Assembly: GCA_012727965.1 (NCBI GenBank)
Contig: JAAYFZ010000334.1
Location: forward strand, 1-29,668
From: Clostridiaceae bacterium
GTDB taxonomy: Bacteria; Bacillota; Clostridia; Saccharofermentanales; UBA5734
Direction of reading: 5' to 3'
DNA: 29,668 nucleotides
The position numbers and the translations under genes are program-made. Positions 8,347 through 16,035 of the stretch are shown one piece after another; position 1 is the first letter of the stretch; each line of letters begins with the position of its first letter. The notes beneath the pieces were generated by a model that was given only the letters and a program-made list of their open reading frames with translations, had not been told where the DNA came from and searched no databases.

Positions 8347-8376
8347 TTTTCTCTCCTTTTGCCATTGTCTGATCTT

Positions 8377-11300
8377 CTATTTTTTTAGCATTGTATTGTT
8401 GAGCGGCAGCTCTTTTAACGGCAGGTTATTCTCTCTCGTATCTGAAACTATTTTGGCAAAAGCGCCAATTTCCCATGTTTTCAAATCCTCTGGCCGCATT
8501 TTACGTTCCAAACACTCAATTACTGCGACCAAAGTGTCTAGCGATGTTATTGTAGCAACTCCATGCTCAATAGCCCTTCGGCGCAGTCTGAATCCATTGT
8601 GTCCACTAAGTTGGCCATGCGGACTCTCTGTGTTTATCAGTAATTTTACCCTACCTTGATCGATCATATCAATAACGTTCGGTGAGCTCTCTTCCATTTT
8701 TCGCACAGAACTGCATGGAATACCGTGTTTGTTAAGGTAGTTTGCTGTTCCACCTGTTCCATAAAGCTCATAGCCCAGAGCAAATAGCTTGTCAGCTAGA
8801 GGTATTAAATCAGATTTGTCATTGTCGCTGACAGTCATAAGGACGCCTGCACCCGGTTGTGGGAATCTAAAACCAGATGCCAGGATCGCTTTGTACATTG
8901 CTTCGCTATACTCTGTCGAAAGTCCCAGGACCTCACCTGTACTCTTCATCTCCGGGCCGAGGCTCGTATCAACATCATGCAGCTTTTCGAATGAGAAAAC
9001 CGGTGCTTTGACCGCATAAACAGCAGGATAGCGTGCATATAGTCCTGTACCGAAGCTGAAATCTGTAAGTTTGAAGCCAAGCATGATCCTGGTCGCCAGA
9101 TCTACAATCGGTATACCTGTAACCTTGCTGATATATGGGACAGTTCTTGAAGATCGTGGATTAACTTCAATTATATAAATATTGTCGTTGAAGAGAATGA
9201 ACTGAATATTGATCAAACCGATGATTTTCATCTCTCTGGCGATCTTACCGGTATAATCGACGATTATGTCACGGATCCTATCAGGAATATAGGCTGGAAA
9301 AATTGAGATAGAATCACCTGAATGTACTCCGGCTCTTTCTAGATGCTCCATAATGCCTGGAATCAATATATTCTCACCGTCAGAAACTGCATCCACCTCT
9401 AGTTCAACGCCCATCAGATATTTATCTACCAGGATCGGATGTTCTTGTTCTACCAGATTGATTATGCGCATATATTCGATCATGTCTTCATCATTATGGA
9501 CAATAGCCATGCCCTGGCCGCCCAAAACATATGATGGTCTTACGAGTACCGGATAGCTTAGTCTGGCAGCAGCTGCCAGAGCTTCATCTGCTGTTCTTAT
9601 CGTGGTACCAGCGGGTCTGTCGATTCCACAGCGTTCAAGTATTTCATCGAAGCGTCTACGATCTTCAGCAGCATCAACCATATCAGCTGATGTCCCTAGG
9701 ATGGGAACTCCCATATCGGAGATTGCCTGAATCAATTTGATCGCTGTCTGGCCGCCAAATTGGCAGATACAACCATCTGGCTTCTCATTTTCGATAATAG
9801 CTCTGACATCATCGATAGTCAGAGGCTCAAAATACAACCGATCTGATGTATCAAAATCAGTCGAGACTGTTTCAGGATTATTATTGGCAATTATTGCTTC
9901 ATAACCAAGCTCGCGTAGTGCCCAGACTGAATGAACACTGCAATAGTCAAATTCAATTCCCTGCCCTATTCTGATTGGACCTGAGCCAATAACCAGAACT
10001 TTTTTCCGATCAGTGCGTACTGCTTCGTTTTCTGCATCCATAGTTGAATAAAAATACGGTGTAACTGCCTGATACTCACCGGCACATGTGTCTACCATTT
10101 TGTATGTAGCGTTAAGTCCAAGTGATTTTCTTGCGTTTGTGATATCATCATTTGCCTGATTAGTCAGTTTAGCAATCCAACGGTCATTGAAGCCCATTTT
10201 TACTGCTCTGGTCAATAATTCTGATGCGGGCATTTTGTTTTGGAGAAGCAGCTCCTGTTCCAATTCGACAATGTTATTGATTTTATAGAGGAAGAATTTG
10301 TCGATCATTGTTCTCTCATAAAGCTCATCTACAAGATAGCCTCTTCTTAAACCTTCTGCCAGACTGAACAGACGCATATCATCGGCTGTACAAATCCTTA
10401 GCCAGAGCATATCATCACTGATTTCAGCCAGTAAAGGCTGATAAAGACCTTGAAGTCCAAGCTCTAGTGATCTGATAGCTTTTAGCATGGCGGCTTCAAC
10501 AGTGCTGCCGATAGCCATGATCTCGCCAGTTGCTTTCATTTGAGTGCCAAGTGTTCTCTTGGCTTTTACAAATTTATCAAAAGGCCATTTCGGTATTTTA
10601 AGAACAATATAGTCGATAGCCGGTTCGAAGCAGGCAGAAGTACTGCCTGTGACGGCGTTCGGAATTTCGTCTAATGTATAGCCTACAGCTATTTTTGATG
10701 CTACCTTGGCAATAGGATATCCTGTTGCTTTTGATGCCAGGGCTGAACTGCGGCTTAGTCTGGGATTAACCTCTATGACTGCATATTCAGCTGTAGTTGG
10801 ATGCTGTGCGAACTGAACATTACAGCCGCCTACGATCTCAAGCTCGCCAACGATTTTGAGAGCTGAGCTTCGCAGCTTCTGATACTCGAGGTCATGCAGA
10901 GTTTGTGCCGGTGCCACAACGATCGAGTCGCCTGTATGTACGCCCACCGGATCAAGATTTTCCATACTGCAGATCGTGATCGCATTACCGGCAGCATCGC
11001 GGACTGCTTCAAATTCAATTTCTTTCCAGCCGGCGATGCTCTTTTCAATCAGCACCTGATGCACACGACTGGCAGCAAGTCCTGTATCGGCAAACTCGCG
11101 CAATGCTTGTTCATCGGCAGCAATACCGCCGCCTGTACCGCCAAGTGTAAAAGCCGGCCTCACTATGACAGGGTAACCGATCTCCTGAGCTAATTTGATA
11201 CATTCATCAACGTTCCCGGCTGTACCGGAAGGAATACATGGTTCATTGATCTTAATCATGGCTTCACGGAAGGCTTCACGATCTTCCCCGCGAAAAATCC

Positions 11301-11664
11301 CTCTGGCAGCAGTTCCAAGAAGTCTGATTCCGTGCTGTTCGAGAAAACCATTCTCTGATAATTCCATTGCGAAGTTCAGTCCGGTTTGTCCGCCAAGAGT
11401 TGCAAGAAGAGCATCTACCTTCTCTTCTAACATAATCTTCTCAATAACATCAATTTGCAGCGGCTCAATATAAACCTTATCAGCCATATTGCTGTCAGTC
11501 ATGATTGTCGCAGGATTGCTGTTGACCAGAATAACTTCGTAGCCCTCAGATTTTAAGGCCTGACAAGCCTGGGTGCCTGCATAATCAAATTCAGCTGCCT
11601 GGCCGATGATAATTGGCCCGGAGCCTATGACCATAACTCTTTTTATATCAGTTCTAGCTGGCAT
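8377..11664 (-). CDS. carB: Carbamoyl-phosphate synthase large subunit
   Basis: CarB makes carbamoyl phosphate from bicarbonate, ATP and ammonia channelled from the glutaminase subunit. At 1095 residues it is full length. Two homologous ATP-grasp halves are clear: one opens with VMVIGSGPIIIGQAAEFDYAG (near 11-31), the second with VLVIGSGPIRIGQGIEFDYCS (near 555). The C-terminal region (about 940-1080) is an MGS-like allosteric domain (LMTVSDNDKSDLIPLA, YGTGGTANYL), the usual site of UMP/IMP/ornithine effects. SD GAGGAG lies 7 bases before the ATG. Unlike the usual pyr order, no carA precedes it; instead an 83-base gap holds a promoter and an ARG-box-like repeat. The required CarA must be encoded elsewhere. 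Confidence 0.97.
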   Translation of the reverse strand: MPARTDIKRVMVIGSGPIIIGQAAEFDYAGTQACQALKSEGYEVILVNSNPATIMTDSNMADKVYIEPLQIDVIEKIMLEEKVDALLATLGGQTGLNFAMELSENGFLEQHGIRLLGTAARGIFRGEDREAFREAMIKINEPCIPSGTAGNVDECIKLAQEIGYPVIVRPAFTLGGTGGGIAADEQALREFADTGLAASRVHQVLIEKSIAGWKEIEFEAVRDAAGNAITICSMENLDPVGVHTGDSIVVAPAQTLHDLEYQKLRSSALKIVGELEIVGGCNVQFAQHPTTAEYAVIEVNPRLSRSSALASKATGYPIAKVASKIAVGYTLDEIPNAVTGSTSACFEPAIDYIVLKIPKWPFDKFVKAKRTLGTQMKATGEIMAIGSTVEAAMLKAIRSLELGLQGLYQPLLAEISDDMLWLRICTADDMRLFSLAEGLRRGYLVDELYERTMIDKFFLYKINNIVELEQELLLQNKMPASELLTRAVKMGFNDRWIAKLTNQANDDITNARKSLGLNATYKMVDTCAGEYQAVTPYFYSTMDAENEAVRTDRKKVLVIGSGPIRIGQGIEFDYCSVHSVWALRELGYEAIIANNNPETVSTDFDTSDRLYFEPLTIDDVRAIIENEKPDGCICQFGGQTAIKLIQAISDMGVPILGTSADMVDAAEDRRRFDEILERCGIDRPAGTTIRTADEALAAAARLSYPVLVRPSYVLGGQGMAIVHNDEDMIEYMRIINLVEQEHPILVDKYLMGVELEVDAVSDGENILIPGIMEHLERAGVHSGDSISIFPAYIPDRIRDIIVDYTGKIAREMKIIGLINIQFILFNDNIYIIEVNPRSSRTVPYISKVTGIPIVDLATRIMLGFKLTDFSFGTGLYARYPAVYAVKAPVFSFEKLHDVDTSLGPEMKSTGEVLGLSTEYSEAMYKAILASGFRFPQPGAGVLMTVSDNDKSDLIPLADKLFALGYELYGTGGTANYLNKHGIPCSSVRKMEESSPNVIDMIDQGRVKLLINTESPHGQLSGHNGFRLRRRAIEHGVATITSLDTLVAVIECLERKMRPEDLKTWEIGAFAKIVSDTRENNLPLKELPLNNTMLKK

Positions 11665-11688
11665 CTAATTTCTCCTCTGAAAAGGTAT

Positions 11689-11706
11689 TATGCATATTTA
11701 TGCATA
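11689..11706 (-). promoter_or_regulatory. ARG-box-like operator before carB
   Basis: The minus strand reads TATGCATAAATATGCATA. Against the ARG-box consensus TNTGAATWWWWATTCANA it matches at 16 of 18 positions (two symmetric mismatches). It is also a tandem repeat of the 10-mer TTATGCATAT on the plus strand (11688-11707), one helical turn apart. It lies between the carB promoter and the carB ribosome site. ArgR/AhrC binding is inference. Confidence 0.5.
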
Positions 11707-11735
11707 TATGTTACTTAATATACACTCTTCCGATT

Positions 11736-11764
11736 ATTATACAGCCGTCAACTCCTGGATTCAA
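11736..11764 (-). promoter_or_regulatory. Internal promoter driving carB
   Basis: TTGAAT (11759-11764) and TATAAT (11736-11741) are separated by 17 bases on the minus strand. The -35 box lies within the last codons of pyrF, and the predicted start site is near 11729, about 65 bases before the carB ATG. Confidence 0.6.
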
Positions 11765-12710
11765 GAGCTCTTCTTAGATTATTTCGCATCTCAAGAGCTT
11801 CTTTTCTGCAAGCAAGATCAAATGATTCATGATCCATTTTATGCTTTTTCCATGCAGTCATCAGACTACGCGACGCATTAACAATACCGCCTCGGCCATC
11901 TGGTCCAAAACCGGCAACTGCATCAGCTGCGCCGGCTCCCTGTGCGCCATATCCAGGGACAAGGATCATTGTATGAGGCATTCTTGCTCTAAGCTCTGCA
12001 GCCTGCTGCGGCCATGTTGCACCTACGACTGCTCCAACTGAACTGTAGCCGCAGTTGCCTATAAGATCACTGCCCCACTCATTAACTTTGTCTGCCATAG
12101 CTTCATAAACTGTCCTGCCATCCTCTAATTTCAAATCCTGAATATCAATGGCAGATGGATTTGAAGTTCTAACCAATGCGAAGATACCTTTTCCATTTTC
12201 ACGGCAGAGTTTGAGAAAAGGTTCTATACCATCAATGCCCAGCCAGGCATTTACTGTTATACAGTCAGCGCCAAGCATCTCCTGCCTTGATCCAGGCCGC
12301 AGCTCTGTATCCCCTAATATGGCAGAAGCATATGCAGAGGCAGTGGATCCAATATCGTTTCTCTTGCCATCAGCGATTACGATCATGCCCTTTGACTTCG
12401 CATAGGCTATTGTTTGTCTTAGAGCCTCCCAGCCATGAACACCGTACTGCTCATAATAGGCAAGCTGCGGTTTTACTGCCGGTATGATATCTGCAGTTGC
12501 ATCGATCAGCCTGCGATTGAATTCAAGAATTGAGAGCCCGGCAGCCATCGCAGGGTCTTCACATTGCTCGAAGAAATAATCTCTAAGCTGATCCGGAACA
12601 TAATCCAGAATAGGATCAAGTCCCATAACTGTGGGATTATTAAGTCTGTCAATTTTGTCTTGCAGATTATCGGCAAAATTACTCAGTCCGTTTGTCATTT
12701 CATGCTTCAT
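11748..12710 (-). CDS. pyrF: Orotidine-5'-phosphate decarboxylase, type 2
   Basis: PyrF decarboxylates OMP to UMP, the last step of the pathway. The 320-residue length and the motifs GLDPILDYVPDQL (30-42), VKPQLAYYEQYG (79-90) and ADGKRNDIGSTASAYA (113-128) place it in the longer type 2 subfamily rather than the 230-residue Bacillus type. Lys116 and Asp119 of DGKRND are the predicted catalytic pair. A C-terminal LVPGYGAQGAGAADA segment forms the phosphate site. The ATG at 12710 overlaps the pyrC stop by 11 bases; GGGAGGT is 10 bases upstream, inside pyrC. A second ATG four codons later is possible but less well placed. Confidence 0.96.
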   Translation of the reverse strand: MKHEMTNGLSNFADNLQDKIDRLNNPTVMGLDPILDYVPDQLRDYFFEQCEDPAMAAGLSILEFNRRLIDATADIIPAVKPQLAYYEQYGVHGWEALRQTIAYAKSKGMIVIADGKRNDIGSTASAYASAILGDTELRPGSRQEMLGADCITVNAWLGIDGIEPFLKLCRENGKGIFALVRTSNPSAIDIQDLKLEDGRTVYEAMADKVNEWGSDLIGNCGYSSVGAVVGATWPQQAAELRARMPHTMILVPGYGAQGAGAADAVAGFGPDGRGGIVNASRSLMTAWKKHKMDHESFDLACRKEALEMRNNLRRALESRS

Positions 12711-13962
12711 ATCTGATTTTACCTCCCTGGATCGTAGTCAGAACGCGTCCGAATAGTTCAAATCCGTGATAAGGCGTATTTCTGGCTTTTCCAGCAATTT
12801 TATCTCTATCAAATACATATGATGTATCAAGATCAGCAATCACCAGGTCTGCTGGATAACCAGGCTCCAATTTTTGTTCTCCAAGTCCAAACAAAGCAGC
12901 AGGGCCACTGGTCATTTTGCTTAGCAATTCGGCAAGACTTAGGTGCCCGCCTCGAACCAGCCATGTATAACCAAGGGCAAAAGCCGTCTCGAATCCGACA
13001 ATGCCGTTATTGGCCAGGCCAAACTCTAAATCCTTCTCATCAGAGTGATGAGGTGCGTGATCTGTCGCGATAATATCAATCGTACCATCTGCCAGACCGG
13101 CGATGATTGCCTGTCTGTCAGCTTCCGGTCGCAGCGGCGGATTCATCTTAGCCATAGTGTTAAAGCCGCGACAGGCTTCCTCTGTCAGCGTGAAATAATG
13201 CGGACATGTTTCGCATGTGACCTTAACCCCTCTGGCTTTCGCTTGTCTGACCATATCAATGCTTCTGGCCGTGCTCAGATGCGCCAGATGGATCGGCAGT
13301 TTCAGATATTCAGCCAGAATAATATCTCGCGAGACCATGATTTCTTCTGCCACAGCAGGAATTCCGCGAAGTCCCAGTTCGAGACTGACGATGCCTTCGT
13401 TCATATGACCTTCTGCTATGCTCATCTCTTCGCAATGAGAAATTACCTTGAGATCAAATTGGTTTGCATAGAGCATGGCCTTGCGCATCATGTCAGCACG
13501 CTCGATCGGGCTGCCATCATCTGATATAGCGACGATTCCTGCCTCTGACATCAGTCCGATTTCTGCAAGCTCCTTCCCTTTTTGACCCTTGGTTGCAGCA
13601 CCTATAGGCAGTACGCGGCAATAGCCTTTTTCTCTTGCTTTGTTAACAATGAATTCAACGACCGCCGTATTATCGACTACAGGACTTGTATTAGGCATGC
13701 AGGCGACCGTTGTGAAGCCGCCTTTTGCCGCGCTACGTGTGCCGCTGACGATATCTTCGCGATATTCGAAGCCCGGTTCACGAAGATGACAATGAGCATC
13801 GATAAGTCCAGGTATTATTGTCATACCGGCAGCATCAATAATACGGTCAGCATGAAAATCATCTGCTGTTGTGATCCTACCATCTGAAACGTATATGTCT
13901 CTTATTTCATCTGTTCCGGCAGCTGGATCAACCACTCTGCCGCCTTGTACCAGTATATTCAT
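12700..13962 (-). CDS. pyrC: Dihydroorotase, class I
   Basis: This amidohydrolase cyclises carbamoyl-aspartate to dihydroorotate. The 420 residues include the metal site DAHCHLREPGFEYRED (55-70) with His57 and His59, TTVACMPNT (84-92), KVISHCEE, IHLAHLSTARS and TDHAPHHSDEK with the catalytic Asp. Length and the LREPG motif mark the class I form found in Gram-positive pyr operons. Its ATG overlaps the pyrB stop (ATGA), and its 3' end overlaps pyrF, so expression is coupled on both sides. Nothing suggests an inactive, ATCase-scaffold type: all metal ligands that can be identified are present. Confidence 0.97.
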   Translation of the reverse strand: MNILVQGGRVVDPAAGTDEIRDIYVSDGRITTADDFHADRIIDAAGMTIIPGLIDAHCHLREPGFEYREDIVSGTRSAAKGGFTTVACMPNTSPVVDNTAVVEFIVNKAREKGYCRVLPIGAATKGQKGKELAEIGLMSEAGIVAISDDGSPIERADMMRKAMLYANQFDLKVISHCEEMSIAEGHMNEGIVSLELGLRGIPAVAEEIMVSRDIILAEYLKLPIHLAHLSTARSIDMVRQAKARGVKVTCETCPHYFTLTEEACRGFNTMAKMNPPLRPEADRQAIIAGLADGTIDIIATDHAPHHSDEKDLEFGLANNGIVGFETAFALGYTWLVRGGHLSLAELLSKMTSGPAALFGLGEQKLEPGYPADLVIADLDTSYVFDRDKIAGKARNTPYHGFELFGRVLTTIQGGKIRYEA

Positions 13963-14888
13963 GCCTGATTCCTCCTGGATGCCAGCAGATAGAGCACTGC
14001 CATACGGACAGCTACACCATTTGTGACCTGTTCATTTATTACGGATTGTGGCGAGTCATAAACCGCTGTCGGCATTTCAACACCGTGATTACAGGGACCT
14101 GGATGCATGAGGAGTGCATCGGGTTTGGCCAGACTCAGCGTTTTCTCGTCGATGGCGAAGAATCTGGCATATTCACTTATTGATGGGAAAAGACCACTCT
14201 GTTGACGCTCAAGTTGAACTCTAAGGCCCATGACAACATCAGCATCACTGACCGCGTCCTGAACTGTAGGGCACCAGACCGCAGGTGTCTGATCCAGACC
14301 GGGCGGCACCATAGTGGCCGGACCGGCAAGTCTGACTTCAGCGCCCATTTTGGTTAAGCCCCAGAGATTGCTGCGGGCAACCCGGCTATGAAGCAGGTCG
14401 CCGATAATAGCTACCTTCAAACCTTCCAGAGTGCCCTTATGCCTGCGCATCGTCATCATATCAAGCAGTGCCTGTGTCGGATGTTCATTCATACCGTCTC
14501 CTGCATTGATAACCGAAGCATTTATTCTTGATGCGATCAGATGCGGTGCGCCACTCTGCTGATGTCTCATAATAATAATGTCAGTCGCCATGCTGTCGAT
14601 AGTCTTCGCAGTATCGATCAGGGACTCGCCCTTTTTGATACTGCTGCCGGATGCTGAAATATTGGCTGAAGAAGCTCCCATAAATTTCGAGGCCATCTCA
14701 AAAGATAGCCTTGTTCTGGTACTGTTTTCATAAAATAGCGTAATGACGGATTTGCCCTGCAGATGAGCCGTTTTCTTGCTGTTGGCATCGAGGACAAGCT
14801 TCATTGTGTCAGCTGTATTCAGGATAAGTTCAATCTCTGTCGCGCTGAGCTCTTTCATACCTAATAGGTCTTTGCTGCTCAAATGCAT
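13959..14888 (-). CDS. pyrB: Aspartate carbamoyltransferase catalytic subunit
   Basis: PyrB transfers the carbamoyl group to aspartate, the committed step. The 309 residues carry the carbamoyl-phosphate site FYENSTRTRLSFE (52-64), the KKGES loop (85-89) and HPTQALLD (136-143). No pyrI regulatory-chain gene is present, so the enzyme is probably an unregulated trimer like that of B. subtilis. The ATG follows the pyrR stop by two bases; AAGGT lies 8 bases upstream and GGAGG a little further, both within the pyrR 3' end. Assignment over ornithine carbamoyltransferase rests on context and on the KKGES/SGAPHL region. Confidence 0.97.
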   Translation of the reverse strand: MHLSSKDLLGMKELSATEIELILNTADTMKLVLDANSKKTAHLQGKSVITLFYENSTRTRLSFEMASKFMGASSANISASGSSIKKGESLIDTAKTIDSMATDIIIMRHQQSGAPHLIASRINASVINAGDGMNEHPTQALLDMMTMRRHKGTLEGLKVAIIGDLLHSRVARSNLWGLTKMGAEVRLAGPATMVPPGLDQTPAVWCPTVQDAVSDADVVMGLRVQLERQQSGLFPSISEYARFFAIDEKTLSLAKPDALLMHPGPCNHGVEMPTAVYDSPQSVINEQVTNGVAVRMAVLYLLASRRNQA

Positions 14889-14890
14889 AA

Positions 14891-15442
14891 TTAGTTACCT
14901 TCCTCCGAAAGCTCGCCCAGAACAACACTGTCCCGTCCGTCGATCTCACTGATATTAACCTGGATGACTTCGGTACTTGAGGTTGGCACGTTTTTGCCGA
15001 TATAATCAGCTCTCAGCGGCAACTCCCGATGTCCGCGATCAATTAGAATTGCCAGCTGAATCAGTTTAGGTCTGCCCATATCAAACAGCGCTTCAATCGC
15101 CGCTCTGCAGGTTCTGCCAGTAAAAAGCACATCATCAATCAGTACTACTCTCTTATCCTGTATCGAAAAGGGCATATCCGTGCCGTTGATGACCGGATGC
15201 TCTGCCAACAGGCTGAGATCGTCACGATAGAAGGTTATGTCGAGTATACCCACTTCTGGTTCTTTACCCTCTATCATGCCTATTTTCTGTGCGATTCGCC
15301 TGGCCAGCGGTACGCCTCTTCTCTGAATACCGATCAAGTAGAGATCTTGAAGTCCTTTGTTTCTCTCCAGGATTTCATGAGCTATCCTGGTCAAAGCACG
15401 GTCTATTGCTGCCTGATCCATCAATTCTGTTTTCGCGATCAT
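14891..15442 (-). CDS. pyrR: Bifunctional pyr operon attenuator / uracil phosphoribosyltransferase
   Basis: PyrR binds the pyr leader RNA when UMP/UTP is high and promotes termination; it also has weak uracil PRTase activity. The 183 residues show GIQRRGVPLA (38-47) and the PRPP loop RVVLIDDVLFTGRT (98-111). The ATG at 15442 is preceded by GGAGGT with 6 bases spacing; an upstream ATG in frame at 15493 lies within the terminator region and is rejected. As first gene of the operon, downstream of its own target hairpin and terminator, it is autoregulated, as in Bacillus. RNA-binding surface residues were not checked individually. Confidence 0.97.
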   Translation of the reverse strand: MIAKTELMDQAAIDRALTRIAHEILERNKGLQDLYLIGIQRRGVPLARRIAQKIGMIEGKEPEVGILDITFYRDDLSLLAEHPVINGTDMPFSIQDKRVVLIDDVLFTGRTCRAAIEALFDMGRPKLIQLAILIDRGHRELPLRADYIGKNVPTSSTEVIQVNISEIDGRDSVVLGELSEEGN

Positions 15443-15476
15443 GTTCCTACCTCCGTAACAGTTTTCCTGATAATAC

Positions 15477-15509
15477 AAAAAAGCCTTCTGCAATAGGCAC
15501 AGAAGACTT
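15477..15509 (-). terminator. pyr leader attenuator terminator
   Basis: On the minus strand a 10-bp stem (AAGTCTTCTG / CAGAAGGCTT, one wobble) with a 9-base loop is followed by TTTTTT. It lies 35 bases before the pyrR start and about 200 bases after the predicted transcription start, as expected for PyrR-controlled attenuation. Confidence 0.85.
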
Positions 15510-15538
15510 GGCTTAAATCCGAGAGTATCGTTAGGCGA

Positions 15539-15598
15539 TCAGCAGATACAAAGTTCCTTAGGATCCTTGCTTGCTCCACAGCTCTTCTCCCCGTTCAT
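15539..15598 (-). other. Possible Cys-rich leader peptide ORF in the pyr leader
   Basis: An ATG-initiated 19-codon frame, MNGEKSCGASKDPKELCIC, ends in TGA about 30 bases before the attenuator stem. The frame stays open a further 19 codons upstream (to a TAG) and reads two more Cys there, but without ATG, GTG or TTG. No ribosome site precedes the ATG. It may be a chance frame, a remnant, or a translated regulator. Confidence 0.25.
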
Positions 15599-15663
15599 AT
15601 ACTGGCAAAAGCATACAATTTGGTCAAATGCTGCAGCGGCTGTCCGACGCTCTGGCTATGTCA

Positions 15664-15696
15664 ACCCTTCTGGCCTCACGGGACCAGTTAAAAGGT
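15664..15696 (-). promoter_or_regulatory. PyrR-binding anti-antiterminator hairpin
   Basis: The minus-strand RNA folds as lower stem ACCTTT / AAGGGT, a TAA bulge on the 5' side only, upper stem CTGGTC / GGCCAG, and hexaloop CCGTGA. The loop fits the PyrR consensus CNGNGA and the bulge position fits known sites. The 3' arm CAGAAGGGTT (15663-15672) differs by one base from the terminator 3' arm, so it can pair with the terminator 5' arm to form the antiterminator. Confidence 0.85.
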
Positions 15697-15713
15697 ATAT
15701 TTACCTGACACCA

Positions 15714-15742
15714 AGCATAAACCAATAATTGACATAATGCAA
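15714..15742 (-). promoter_or_regulatory. Promoter of the pyr operon
   Basis: TTGCAT (15737-15742) and TATGCT (15714-15719) are separated by 17 bases. The predicted start near 15707 lies just before the PyrR-binding hairpin. It interleaves with the divergent tRNA-Leu promoter. Confidence 0.7.
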
Positions 15743-15757
15743 GATAATTGTTATTAT
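15729..15757 (+). promoter_or_regulatory. Promoter of tRNA-Leu(CAA)
   Basis: TTGACA (15729-15734), 17-base spacer, TATTAT (15752-15757). A near-consensus sigma-A promoter; the predicted start is near 15764, 37 bases before the mature tRNA. The 5' leader holds a small perfect hairpin TCGGT/ACCGA (15771-15783). Confidence 0.8.
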
Positions 15758-15800
15758 TCGTGAGTAGATTTCGGTTCGACCGAGCTGGAAACTAATATGT

Positions 15801-15887
15801 GCCGGTGTGCTGGAACTGGCAGACGGGGCGGACTCAAAATCCGTTGTCAGCAATGACGTGTGGGTTCAAGTCCCACTACCGGCACCA
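15801..15887 (+). tRNA. tRNA-Leu (anticodon CAA)
   Basis: An 87-base class II tRNA with acceptor GCCGGTG / TACCGGC, anticodon loop CTCAAAA (CAA, reads UUG), a long variable arm, T-loop GGTTCAAGTCC and encoded CCA. Confidence 0.96.
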
Positions 15888-15890
15888 TAA

Positions 15891-15925
15891 ATGACTTCTG
15901 ATCACAAAATCAGGAGTCATTTTTT
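15891..15925 (+). terminator. Terminator of tRNA-Leu(CAA)
   Basis: A 12-base arm (ATGACTTCTGAT) pairs with ATCAGGAGTCAT (one wobble) around a CACAAA loop, followed by a run of T. It begins four bases after the tRNA CCA. Confidence 0.9.
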
Positions 15926-16035
15926 AAACTTAAATGAAATTACTGCTGTATAATGTATTTAATCTGCATAAAGATTATCAATTTCTAAAGATACCTTATT
16001 GTTCTAATTATACTGATTGAGCCAGGAGATAGAGT

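Noticed and set aside
11688..11707. The tandem TTATGCATAT repeat as a CRISPR or satellite element.
   Set aside because: Only two copies of 10 bases with no spacers; an operator fits better.
15443..15493. An N-terminal extension of pyrR from an upstream in-frame ATG at 15493.
   Set aside because: It would begin inside the attenuator terminator, has no ribosome site, and the ATG at 15442 has GGAGGT at ideal spacing.
15949..15954. TATAAT upstream of the exporter-like gene as a firm promoter.
   Set aside because: The -35 region (AAACTT or TAAACT) is poor and there is no TGn extension; mentioned only within the gene entry.
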